Under the pieces are notes generated by a model, which searched no databases, was not told where the DNA came from, and saw only the letters and a program-made list of their open reading frames with translations. From Hypericum androsaemum (taxonomy: Eukaryota > Streptophyta > Magnoliopsida > Malpighiales > Hypericaceae): a stretch of 64,000 nucleotides of DNA. Within the stretch, counting starts at the first letter, position 1; every line of letters starts with the position of its first letter. The translations under genes and the position numbers were made by a program. Positions 10,555-20,213 of this stretch are shown here, one piece after another. The DNA lies in contig OZ023198.1 in the NCBI GenBank assembly GCA_963995505.1, positions 1,736,001 to 1,800,000 on the forward strand, given 5' to 3'.

Positions 10555-11241
10555 ATGGAAAATCTTAGAAACAAGAAAGGGTTAATCCAACAGTACATAG
10601 ACTTGGAGCAAGAATGGGACACCATAAAACGATCATCAACCCGCAAACTGAGAAGAAGCAGGGCGAAGACCAACATGGTTAGGGCAATCCGTGCCCTAAT
10701 GGAGAACTCCTCCCCGAGGGAGCTCATGTCTTGTCTCCAACAAGACCAGGACGGGAAAAAACGGGACAAGGTGGTGGAGGAGATCATAAAGGAGAGGAAG
10801 GCGGGTTTCGAGAGCGGGAAGATCAAGGGTAGGAGGCTCTCCTTTGGCTCGAATGGCGGTGGAGAGGGGGACGAGGGCGTGAAGGAGAAGGGCTCCTCTC
10901 CTTTGCCTCCTTCTTCGGGTTGTTGTTTTTGTAGTTCGTGTCGCGTGGGGGTGTTGTTGTCTGTTTCTTCTTCATCTTCGTCGTCTTCCACCACCACCAC
11001 CACCTCTTCCTTCTTGTGTGACGAGTGTACGGAGAGGGAGAGGGAAGTTGTCGGCCGGAGAGAGGACGGAGAAAAGGCAGCGGCCGAGACGGAGAAAAGA
11101 CGATGTTCCGGTGGAGGGCATAAATACCGGTGGTTGGTAGTAGCGACGTTCTGGGTTGCGGTTGGTTTACTAGTGGGAAGGATCAGCGGTGTTTTCTCGA
11201 CAAGGAAAGAGTACCGTCGCGAATTTCTGGTTCCAACTTAA
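10555..11241 (+). CDS. Uncharacterised plant protein with C-terminal membrane anchor
   Basis: Single-exon frame of 228 codons starting at ATG in a good context (CCATGGAAAAT). I do not recognise the family. Residues 1-60 are basic and probably helical (start MENLRNKKGLIQQYIDLEQE). Residues 95-120 are Gly/Glu-rich. Residues 122-130 hold a Cys cluster (CCFCSSC), followed by Ser/Thr runs at 136-152 and another Cys pair (CDEC, 155-158). Residues 160-190 are charged. Residues 193-214 (start WLVVATFWVAVGLLVG) form one hydrophobic segment long enough to span a membrane, followed by a short basic tail ending FLVPT. This suggests a tail-anchored protein whose N-terminal part faces the cytosol. Codon-rich GC composition stands out from the AT-rich flanks. 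A copia-type element starts 280 bp downstream. Confidence 0.75.
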   Translation: MENLRNKKGLIQQYIDLEQEWDTIKRSSTRKLRRSRAKTNMVRAIRALMENSSPRELMSCLQQDQDGKKRDKVVEEIIKERKAGFESGKIKGRRLSFGSNGGGEGDEGVKEKGSSPLPPSSGCCFCSSCRVGVLLSVSSSSSSSSTTTTTSSFLCDECTEREREVVGRREDGEKAAAETEKRRCSGGGHKYRWLVVATFWVAVGLLVGRISGVFSTRKEYRREFLVPT

Positions 11242-11520
11242 TTCCTCGTTTATCTTTAATCCCATGATGTTCGGGTTCGGATTGAATCTTGGACGATAAA
11301 CTTTGGTGTAATCATCTCCTTATAATTCAGCCAGCTCTCAAGTAGTGAATTTTGTGTTATATAATCAATCTTTGTCTTTCCATTTAAATTAGTTCTCTGA
11401 GTGCTTCTGATTAAATCTGTTAGCACTTAATTTGCTTGATTTGATCGTCATTACTTAGGGGTGTTTTGGACAAGTAATGATAAATTAATAGCTAATTTTA
11501 AGAATATTTCATACTGCTTC
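11242..11520. other. 3' flank of the 10555 gene
   Basis: AT-rich 3' UTR and flank with no other gene. The final five bases, GCTTC (11516-11520), are the probable left target duplication of the retrotransposon that follows. Confidence 0.5.
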
Positions 11521-11664
11521 TGTTAGAGATGTCGAGAAATTAAAGAAGAAATAATTTGTGGGCTTGTTTTCTCACCGTGGACGTAAGCACTAGGTCGAAC
11601 CACGCTAAACCCTTGCGTCCGTGTTCTTTGCGCGTTTTGTTCTCTAGTTGCTGAATTTCTAACA
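11521..11664 (+). repeat. 5' LTR (shortened)
   Basis: 144 bp, TG...CA ended. It lacks a block of about 56 bp present in the 3' LTR between CTTGTT and TTCTCACC. The missing block includes the AATAAA-like signal seen near 13675. Confidence 0.9.
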
Positions 11665-11689
11665 ATTGGTATCAAGAGCTTGGAGGATG

Positions 11690-13219
11690 ATGGTTGGAGC
11701 GAAGTTTGCTCTTGTGAAGTTCGATGGTTCTTCGAATTTTGGGTTATGATAAAGGCGTGTCAAGGATCTCCTCGTGCAACAAGGGATGGTCATCGTGCTC
11801 TCGGAGAAGAAGCCCGAGAAGATGGAGGAGCAAGAGTGGAAGGAGATGGGGGCCAAGGCGGTGGCGATAATTCGCTTGTGCTTGGCGGATGATGTGATGT
11901 ATCACGTCATGGATGATGAGTCACCAGCTGAGGTATGGAAGAAATTGGAGGCAAGGTATATGTCTAAGTCTTTGTCGAACAAGCTTTATCTTAAGCAAAG
12001 ATTGTACGGGCTCAAGATGAAGGAGGGCTCGAATTTGAGCCAACACATTAATAGTTTCAGTCAACTTGTGAGCGACTTGAGAAAGGTTGATGTGAAGTTC
12101 GAGGAAGAAGACAAGGCATTGTTGTTGCTGAATTCTTTACTTGGCTCCTACGAAAATTTGGTTACAACTCTAACTTGGGGGAAGGAGTCCCTGGTGTTGG
12201 AAGATATCACAAGTGCTCTGCTAGGGTTTCATCAAAGAAGAAAAATTGGTGATGAACAAGCAGAAGGGCTAGTTGTGAGGGGTAGCCATGGTGATCGTGG
12301 TGGGGCAAAAGACAGGAAGGGATCTAAGTCGTGGTCAAGGAGGTTCAAGGAAAATTACTTCGAGTGCGGAGAAAAAGGGCACGTGAAGAAAGATTGTCCA
12401 AAAAGAATTCGGGATCACGAGGACAAAGGATTAGGTTCCGTGAATGTGGCCTCACATTCGGACGGGTCAGATGGTGATCTTATTTTTGTTTTGTCAAGTC
12501 CAAAGCATTCTGATTCTTGGATTTTGGATAGCGCTTGCTCTTTTCACATAATGCCCAAGAGAGGGTGGTTCGACACCTACATGTTCGTTGATTCAGGTAT
12601 GGTGACTATGGGTGATGGTTCTACTTGCAGAATTACTGGCATAGGTGATATCCAAATCAAGATGTGGGATGGTGTTGAGAGAAAATTGTGTGGGATTAGG
12701 CATGTTCCAAAGTTGGAGAGGAATTTGATCTCGTTAAGAGCCTTGGATTATAGTGGGTACAACTATAATATTGTAGGCGGGCTAATGGAGATGGAGAAGG
12801 ATGTTGTGGTGGTGATGAAGGGTGAAAGAAATGCTAGGAACACCTATAGGTTAGTGGGGAACACGGTTGTAGGTGGAGTCACATCGTTGGGTTCCGATAG
12901 AGGGGAGAAAAGCTATTGTGTGATGGAGCGAAAGCTTGACATAAATGTTTTGAGTGGTGTTGGGATTCGCGGAGATAAAGTTAGCAAGTTCTCGCTATGG
13001 TTGTCTAAAGAGACGTGTACGTCAAAGGTGTTGGATAGGTTTTGCATGGGGAATGCGAAGCTGTTGGTAGCACCACGGACAAATTGGGTATCTCACTCAA
13101 GGCCGAACAGTGGAGTTCGTGGCATGTCGAAGGTTTTACTTGGTAGAACAAAAGGCTGCCCTTTGTATGCTATGGCATGTAGCATTGGTATAAGGCAAGA
13201 AGGTCCAGCGGAAAAATAG
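11690..13219 (+). pseudogene. gag-pol remnant with internal deletion
   Basis: The natural ATG is at 11690; after 18 further codons two adjacent in-frame stops, TGA and TAA, stand where the family has Trp-Gln, both explicable as single transitions. Reading then continues openly from 11753 to 13219. In order: copia gag; a zinc-knuckle at about 12350-12395 (CGEKGHVKKDC, with its first Cys replaced by Tyr); a protease-like motif (SWILDSACSFH); and a GAG-pre-integrase segment. The frame then runs into sequence resembling the reverse transcriptase C-terminus (LSKE...KVLDRF.MGNAK). The fusion point is near 12890-12990. An open frame starting inside gag (11786) could still be translated, but without integrase or catalytic polymerase residues. 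Confidence 0.8.
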
Positions 13220-13586
13220 TTCGAGGTTGCGGAGCATGGGGCAGATCAAAAATAGAGGACGCGTCTATTGGTCGCAAGGTTGCTTCAGCAAGTGGACTTG
13301 CTAGTTAGGGTTCAATAGAGATTGGAGGGAATAGGCCAAGCAAGCTCGGAAGCTCGAGCTTGAGGGCTGACTCCATGTGATTGAACGGAAAAAGGTGGTG
13401 AGAAAGTTGAGATGGTATTATTGATGGCGGTGTATCTATGGTCAAGGTGGAGCTGGTAGAGTCGGTTTGATTTCTCAGATTCTCATGGTTCTTCATGTGG
13501 CGGTATTTCATCAAGATGGAGTTTGTTGAAGTTCGGATGAAACTTCATGGTTCGTCCACTGGATGATTTCTCGCTAAGGTAGAGAT

Positions 13587-13786
13587 TGTTAGAAATGTCG
13601 AGAAATTAAAGAGGAAATAATTTGTGGGCTTGTTACCCTAGGTTTTTTGTATAGCTTTGTGACTCAGATCCATCAATAAAAGTTCTCTTTTTCTCACCGT
13701 GGACGTAGGCACTAAGTCGAACCACGCTAAACTCTTGCGTCCGTGTTCTTTGCGCGTTTTGTTCTCTAGTTGCTGAATTTCTAACA
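13587..13786 (+). repeat. 3' LTR
   Basis: 200 bp, TGTTAGA...CTAACA, near-identical to the 5' LTR outside the 56-bp block that the latter has lost. Contains AATAAAAG, a plausible polyadenylation signal. Confidence 0.9.
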
Positions 13787-14004
13787 GTTTCCAAAATCAA
13801 CATCTGCACTAATTAGTACAAGCTACTCTAAATGTCATTACTCTAACAAAATTAAATAAAACAACGTTCGGATATCAGAAATACGTATGTTAATCCTATA
13901 ACCTATGTATATAAGATTTGCCTTTAAATTTTTTAGTTTATAACACGTGGTATCGGGACACATAGCCGATTAATCTAAATTCGATTCGGACCGAGTGGGA
14001 GCGT

Positions 14005-15853
14005 TCAGAAGGGAGTATAAGTATGCATCTGCCTCAGTATCTCTTCGAAATTCTCTGCAGATTTCACAGATGGGTGTACATGCACCCCTTCGTATGTGGT
14101 CACCACAAGTTCTTCGTCTTTAGAGTTTCGCTGCACTTGCTTTTTCACATTGCATCCCCTATGCGTGCACTTGTAGTAACTCCTGCAGATATATGCATAA
14201 ATAAGCTCTCAGCTCATTATACGTCTTTTGTGGTTCCATATATTTTTTTAATCTATGAATCTCATTGTCTATAATATTCACAAGCAACGACTAATCTAGA
14301 ATTAAGCATTGTCGAATGATACTCAAAAGATGAGTATTAATAATATTTATTTTATTCGCAAAAGTCAAACATATACATATATATAAAGAAAATTGTTGAG
14401 GTTATGTATAGATCTTTAATTCATTATTGTTGAGGTTATTGTTGTACTCTATTGATCATTATATTCAACAAATTAACCTGTCTAGAATCTAATGTTCTAG
14501 AAACAAAATATTGATTGTATTTGGTTTATAAATGTTCCATATTCCCTTGATTGATACATAAAACCAATTAACTCCCAATTATACTTGTCGTGGATATATG
14601 AGTTAATATCAACTGTTTTTTGGTCACCACAGACATATCTCCCAAACATACCTTCCACAATTCATAAAAAAATCACCTTTGTTCACTTGTTGAAAGTTCA
14701 AACTTGCGAGTGACCCATGTTTTTAAAAGGTGCACGAGTATAACGACAGACAAGATCAACTAATTTTAATATCATGTTATAAACTTACATCCAACCAAAA
14801 ATAGTAAGACAATGAGTAGATATATCTGTCATATTTATTGTTAGGAAATCAACATACTCTACGTATGAATGCGCAACATAATTACCTCTATTCTAACGTA
14901 AGAAAATAAGAACGTGAAACAAACACGAGAGATTACGTTGTTCGGCGAATTATTTACGTTCAAGGAATACAAATCTTTTATTGATGAGTTTTCTAAGCCA
15001 CACAATAGGATTAGAATCCCTATCTATTTATAGGCAAACCCTAATATATCCTTGAAGTACATCTAATTAAAAAAAATAATCTAAAACAAAATCCTTGTGA
15101 AATCAAAAATTGTAGATTTTGAACTATTCTTCAACACTTATAATTGGACTCAACAATTTTCCATTTTTAATGTATGATTCTCCAACATGCCCCTCAAATA
15201 AAGTTAATCGAATTGAAGTTTACACAAAGGCTATATCTACTTTTCAACATCAATTTCCTTGTACTCATTGATTTCTACCCAATGAATCTAAAAATGGACT
15301 CATGGCAAGGCACCGAATTATATTCTTAATTTTCTAAAAAAGGATCATTTTCTCAATATGTGTTCTTCCCGAAGATTGACTCGGATTTCTATCAGTTCGT
15401 TCACCTTCTTCTTTTTTTTCGGTTTAAACTAATCTTGTGAGCGAACTCATTACTTTTAGGTTCACTTTCGAACAGATTAAAACCATCAATTAATGGTGCT
15501 TAACACAGAAATTAGTAGCCTACTAACCTGGGAAATCTGTTGTTCTTCACAGTCTTTTGACCGTACTTCCTCCATCGATATCCATCATCTAGTACATCAA
15601 TCTGGCTCTTTGTCTGAAACGCAATCCTTGGCCTTCTAATTTCCTTTGCAATATCACCTTCTAGCTTCTCCTTAACATCCAAATTCGTGTAGCTTCCACT
15701 GGTTGAAACTATGCTTTTATGATTATCAGAACCCAAAAGTTGCATTTCTTCCCCATCTTGAAGATGTATTTGAGGGTTACCCATCTCCATAAGTGAAGGA
15801 TATATAGGACATCCTGATGTATCAGCTAGTAGTTGAATGTTGTAGCTCTCCAT
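14005..15853 (-). CDS. WRKY transcription factor, group IIc (WRKY75/45-like)
   Basis: Sequence-specific nuclear transcription factor that binds W-boxes. Two exons: 15853-15528 and 14182-14005, giving 167 residues. Residues 94-100 are WRKYGQK. The zinc finger is C114-X4-C119-X23-H143-X-H145, the C2H2 form of group II. The intron splits an Arg codon after NNRFP (phase 2), the characteristic intron of this domain; donor GTTAGT, acceptor TGCAG. The C-terminus, ending [15 protein letters not shown], resembles the WRKY75/45/24 subgroup. The ATG at 15853 (MESYNIQ) is chosen because the frame upstream has no earlier ATG. A TATATATA stretch at 15902-15910 could be its TATA box. The 1345-bp intron holds an LTR-like sequence. 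Subgroup members act in phosphate stress, senescence and defence; the exact orthologue is not settled. Confidence 0.93.
14839..15187 (-). mobile_element. LTR fragment inside the WRKY intron
   Basis: A 349-bp segment with TG...CA-type ends: on the minus strand it starts TGTTGGAGAATC and ends GATTTCCTAACA. It is preceded on that strand by TTTGAGGGGCA, which looks like a polypurine tract, so it reads as a 3' LTR with some internal sequence retained up to about 15400. No partner LTR or target duplication was found, so it is a truncated or recombined copy. Confidence 0.5.
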
Positions 15854-17791
15854 ATTTAAATTTTGGGTTATGTAATTAACTAGAGATTCAAGCTTATGAT
15901 GATATATATAAGAGAACAATAAGCTTATAAGTATTTACGCCACTGTGTAGTTTAAAAATAACGGTGTTTCTTTAGTTGACAATCCCTCTATTTGAGAAAA
16001 AATAGTCCTAAATATCATTAAATAAAAAAATTGAGAAACCAATGAGAAAAAATATATTAAAAAATCATATGAAAAATATCACAAAAGAGTGAGAGAAGTT
16101 TTCTCGTATTTTTTCTGATTTATTTATAAAAATTTAAAACCTTTTTTTTCAAATTATACTTAGAAATCTTTTTCTCCAAAAAATATATTCTGATAGTTGA
16201 GCGTGAACTAATTTTTTTTTGTCAATCGTCGGATATTTTTAAACTATAAGGTAGTGATTTGCAATAAATGACATCGTGTTCAAAAAGGTAACCAGTTAAC
16301 TTGTCCATTATCTAGGTTTCACCACCTAGCGGCTACACTTGTGGCTATTAGATGGATATAAATTACATTTTTCAGTGGAATTATTGGTTATGGTTGCAAA
16401 ACCTTCGATTAGGGGAAAATGAAGAGTCGTTGGCGGCACGTAAAAGTGTCCCAATAAAAGGGAGTTATTCTTAGGATTTGGAACGTGATAAAGAAATAGA
16501 ATCGATTTCCATGAAAAGTTATATAGCGGGGAGGAGGGATTTAGAATAGGGATAGAGGTCCACCTGCTGGCTACAGACAAATTAGATTAGATTGCAGATA
16601 TACTTGCTCTTTTTATATAAGCAAATTTATTTATATTTGTGATAACTATGATATGTTCTGAAAATCTTACGTAGTTTGATTATTACTATTCATATAAACA
16701 AGTTTTACATTTTTTTATAATGCACATATTGAAAGAACTTAAACATCAATCGCACTTAACCTGGAGCAATTTCAGGATGGACAATCTTCTCAGAAATTTT
16801 CCGTAATCGACTGTGAGTGAAGACAAAATATGCTGAAAAAAAATTAAGTTGGTTTATAAAAATATTTGGTTGAATCACGAGACATTACAATATATAAGTA
16901 CAAATTTACATTTGTTCTCCATATTAGATCTTTTGTTTGGAAATTTTTTAGGCAGAAGTTGCTGGCCTTTCATTTACAATGGGGTTGTCGCTGCTGGGAT
17001 CGGATGATCCGGAATCGATCTGGGCTTGCTCCTCCTCTCCAGACCCACCTACTACAAGCTGGTCCATCTTTTGCATCCCATCTGTTGTTTAGCGATGAGA
17101 ATTTTTTTTAATTATATTACAAAAAAATTGGATTGTTTTGTTAATTCTTCAACCACATCATCAGCTAAAAACTGATGTGGCGTGAGAGGCCGGGCAGTTG
17201 GGGAAGGCTACCTGCGTCGTGTCAAACATTGCAAGCTGTTTGAGATGCATTTTAAATCACGAAATACTCATGCATCAAATTATTATTTAACACGTCAAAT
17301 GATTATTTCACAATGATATTTTCCTTTTATAATTTTGTTTATGTGTGGTTTCACACAAAGTGTATATGACTTGACAAAAATTAAGAGTTCTATTCCTGAT
17401 ATGTGCAATTTACTTTTAAAAATAAATTTTATGAGATTCAAAATGATTATGTAAGATTTTGGTTTTTTTAGGGGTAAATTTTGATATTTATAAATGATAA
17501 ATTTTACAATAAAATTAGAAGATCTTTGGAACTAGTTGGCTTTTCGATGCTGAATATGTTTAATAATAAAACTATTATTACAAAATTTAGTGTTTGAACG
17601 TTCAACTAATCAGACTGAAAATTTAACACCGCGTAAGAGTATTAGTTTGGATTTTAAATGCTCTGGACTATTTTAAAAAAAATGTTGAACAAAATTTGCT
17701 TGAGGAAAGTTGAAATCAATTTTTTTTTCCTCAAAAAAACCTCGTTTTAATTTCTCAATATTTCTCATTAAAAAAACCTCCTAAAAGTGTT

Positions 17792-17833
<42 letters not shown>

Positions 17834-18729
17834 GGGGAGGTAAAATTATATCTGACCTCGAGATCAGGTTCCCGAGCGGTCCAAATCAAACTTTCCAGGA
17901 AACCAGACTGTTCGTCTGAGTGAAAAAATCAATCCTACTGGATTACCAGCGGCCAACAGGTAAAAGTTATGTGCGCGAGAACAACAATTAATAAAAACAG
18001 TACTGATATTCGTATATAATTTAAAATATTAAAATAATAATATGTTAAATTTTTTACGATTATAAATAAATTCACCGGAGATTAAACATTATAAATCTTG
18101 CACTTATGATCTCGGCGTCCCTGCAGAATGCAGACAACAGAAATTGAAATCATACGGATATATCCGTATGAAAGCTGTCCTTCAGACTCGGGCCTCTTAA
18201 AAGTTGAAAGCAATTAAAGCATACAAGATGCCTATGTACAAGTTGAAATTTCATGACCACCGAAGATTTGTTTATTAAATTCGGAGTGAACTATTGTCGG
18301 ACTTTATAAATCAAAATTTTTTTTAACAAAATTAGCTGAATTCATAAGATTCAAGTTCGAAATCTTGTTTACAAGAATCTAAATCATCGTATCGATACGA
18401 AACCGAAACAGTTGCCATACGAAGACATCTTAAAGAGTTACGACCAAATGCGCACCCGTGAGCAGCCAGAAATAAATGGCTACCACCGTCCAATCCAGTA
18501 ATGTCAATACTTCTGCGGAACCCTAAATTTTCCTTCCTTCAATGCTTATCATTGGAAAAATAACATCCCAGTATTATCAAGAACTAAAGGACTATTTCCC
18601 CTCACAAAAAAAAAGAACTAAAGGACTATACCAATTGAAAATAGGTGACACCTAAGAACAAATGGCCAATGTAATAAATACCCAATTCTAATAGTTTAAC
18701 ATTACTGGATTCTAAAATTTAGCTATTGA
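15854..18729. other. WRKY 5' flank and AT-rich intergenic DNA
   Basis: No further gene recognised. Contains the upstream region of the WRKY gene and an (AT)n microsatellite at about 17797-17823 followed by a T run. Short frames at 16326-16580 and 16866-17111 have no recognisable domains. Confidence 0.5.
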
Positions 18730-19290
18730 TTATAAGTCTTTTTTTTTAGCTAAAAAGCCCACCGACAATATATTAAGTTGGAAAATTTGTGAACAACAAA
18801 GCATCAAGCTCATAAGGACAAGAGATAGCCTAATCTGGAGCAAGGTCGAGAATCCTACATTTAAGACTAAACTAATCAGCAACTTGATTAACCGATCTTT
18901 TTTTTGAAAGTTCAAATACTTAGTATATTAAAGAAGTTAATCATGAGAGTCATACAAAAAGAAGTCATTGAGCTCGTGAGAAGGGTTGAGATGAATACTT
19001 TCCAAGAGATTCTCTATTCTAGTAGACCTAGCTAGACAGTCCGCAACTTGGTTAGCTACTCTAAAAATATACACAAGATGGCATAGAAGAGACTTCAAAA
19101 GCAAAGTTTGGACTTCAAGTACAAATAATTCAGCATTCCAATCCATAAGGAAGGAGAAATTGTTGATGAAGTCCACTGCAATTTTGTTGTGGATTCAATG
19201 GTAGTCTCTTTGAAGGGGAGATGTTGAAATGTGTAAGACGCTACTTCCTCAATCGCACTTAACTCAGCAATCAATCGATCCAGGGATACA
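18730..19290 (-). mobile_element. LINE relics (RNase H region and 3' tails)
   Basis: On the minus strand 19176-18937 encodes an RNase H-like segment of plant LINE type (VYIFRVANQVADCLARS). It is preceded, in other frames back to about 19290, by AELSAIEEVA and KETTIEST, which fit the same domain. The tail runs to an A-rich end at about 18902. A second A-tailed piece, with minus end GGGCTTTTTAGCTAAAAAAA, occupies about 18740-18900. Frames are broken; no clear target duplication was found. Confidence 0.6.
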
Positions 19291-19514
19291 AAAGATTAAA
19301 CATAATGGTAAAAGAAGGATCCACCCAAAGTAAAGCTATAAAGCCTCAATCCCAGTTCAAAGAAGCACTTATTTTTAGCATCGAAACTATCAAAAGCCAG
19401 AGACAAGATAATGAAGTTGGAAAAATTTGAAAACATAATTAACTATAAAAAAAGTTACTCCTCGGCAATTGAGCAGGCGAAAAAAATAGACAACAGAAAA
19501 CAATAAACCAATAA
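19291..19514. other. 3' flank of the gene at 19515-20213
   Basis: AT-rich sequence that probably includes the 3' UTR of the minus-strand gene ending at 19515; no other feature seen. Confidence 0.4.
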
Positions 19515-20213
19515 TTAATTGCCTGCACTCCAAAAATTCCAAAACCGAGAATTAAACAAACCAACAACGTCCGGCAAGACCTTCCTGGCCAGACACTTGT
19601 GGTCGCTCCTCCCTCCTCCGCCTCCGCCTCCGCCCAGTTCCGCCGCCACGTCAGCACCGCGACCTCTACCCTTCTCCATCTCCATCTCTACCTCCACCTC
19701 TACTTCATCCGGAACAAGTACTACCTCTTCCTCGAAATTACAAACCCCAGCTTGTTTGGCCTTGTTGCTACTAGGGTTAATGTGGTTGTTCTTCTTCTTC
19801 TTCTTCGTCTTCGTCGTCTCGTTCGCGACGAGGTGTTCCTCGAAAGCCTCGATGACTTGGTCTATAAGCTCCCTGTTGGGTGACGAGTCCCACCGGAACC
19901 AGAACCTGGTGTAGCACTCGAAGCACCCGCATCCAAACGAGGGCCCGCCATTGTCGGAGACGGTCGTTCTCTTCTTGCACTTGTTGTTGGAGGAGGAGCT
20001 AGGGTTTAGGATGGACCTGGCTAGAAAGTAGGCCAGGACTTCCCGGTCCTGGGTCTGGAGGGACAAGGCTAGGGCTAGAATGGTCACCGGAAGTAGCTTC
20101 AACACCGACTCTGGGTTCCGGCGAGAGGCGGAGAAGGATGGTCTTGCCGGCGGTGGAGATGGTGATAAGGGGTTTGATGGGTGAACTGTGCCTCTTCTCT
20201 TTCCGGCTTCCAT
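19515..20213 (-). CDS. Uncharacterised conserved plant protein, 232 aa
   Basis: Single-exon frame with ATG at 20213. I recognise the architecture of a land-plant family of unknown function but cannot name it. Residues 1-30 are Pro/Ser-rich and basic. Residues 35-68 form a hydrophobic helix region (start VLKLLPVTILALAL, then QDREVLAYFLARSI). Residues 95-130 are the most distinctive block (CGCFECYTRFWFRWDSSPNR, then a helix ending EAFEEHL). A Lys run follows at 137-141, an acidic stretch at 161-180, and poly-Gly at 194-201. The terminus is a conserved aromatic motif (LPDVVGLFNSRFWNFW). The Cys-rich CxCxxC block suggests a metal or redox site, which is inference only. GC content is well above the flanks and the reading frame is clean. 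The 5' flank carries TAA/AAT trinucleotide runs (20240-20262). Confidence 0.8.
   Translation of the reverse strand: MEAGKRRGTVHPSNPLSPSPPPARPSFSASRRNPESVLKLLPVTILALALSLQTQDREVLAYFLARSILNPSSSSNNKCKKRTTVSDNGGPSFGCGCFECYTRFWFRWDSSPNRELIDQVIEAFEEHLVANETTKTKKKKKNNHINPSSNKAKQAGVCNFEEEVVLVPDEVEVEVEMEMEKGRGRGADVAAELGGGGGGGGRSDHKCLARKVLPDVVGLFNSRFWNFWSAGN

Larger units (their letters stand above)
11521..13786 (+). mobile_element. Deletion-derivative Ty1/copia retrotransposon
   Basis: Bounded by LTRs beginning TGTTAGA and ending CTAACA. The PBS begins ATTGGTATCAAGAGC at 11665, complementary in style to initiator Met tRNA. A purine-rich segment precedes the 3' LTR. Flanks GCTTC (11516-11520) and GTTTC (13787-13791) are a 5-bp target duplication with one mismatch. 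The interior codes for gag, the protease region and the GAG-pre-integrase region, then jumps directly to the C-terminal part of reverse transcriptase. Integrase and most of the polymerase are gone, so it cannot move by itself. Confidence 0.9.
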
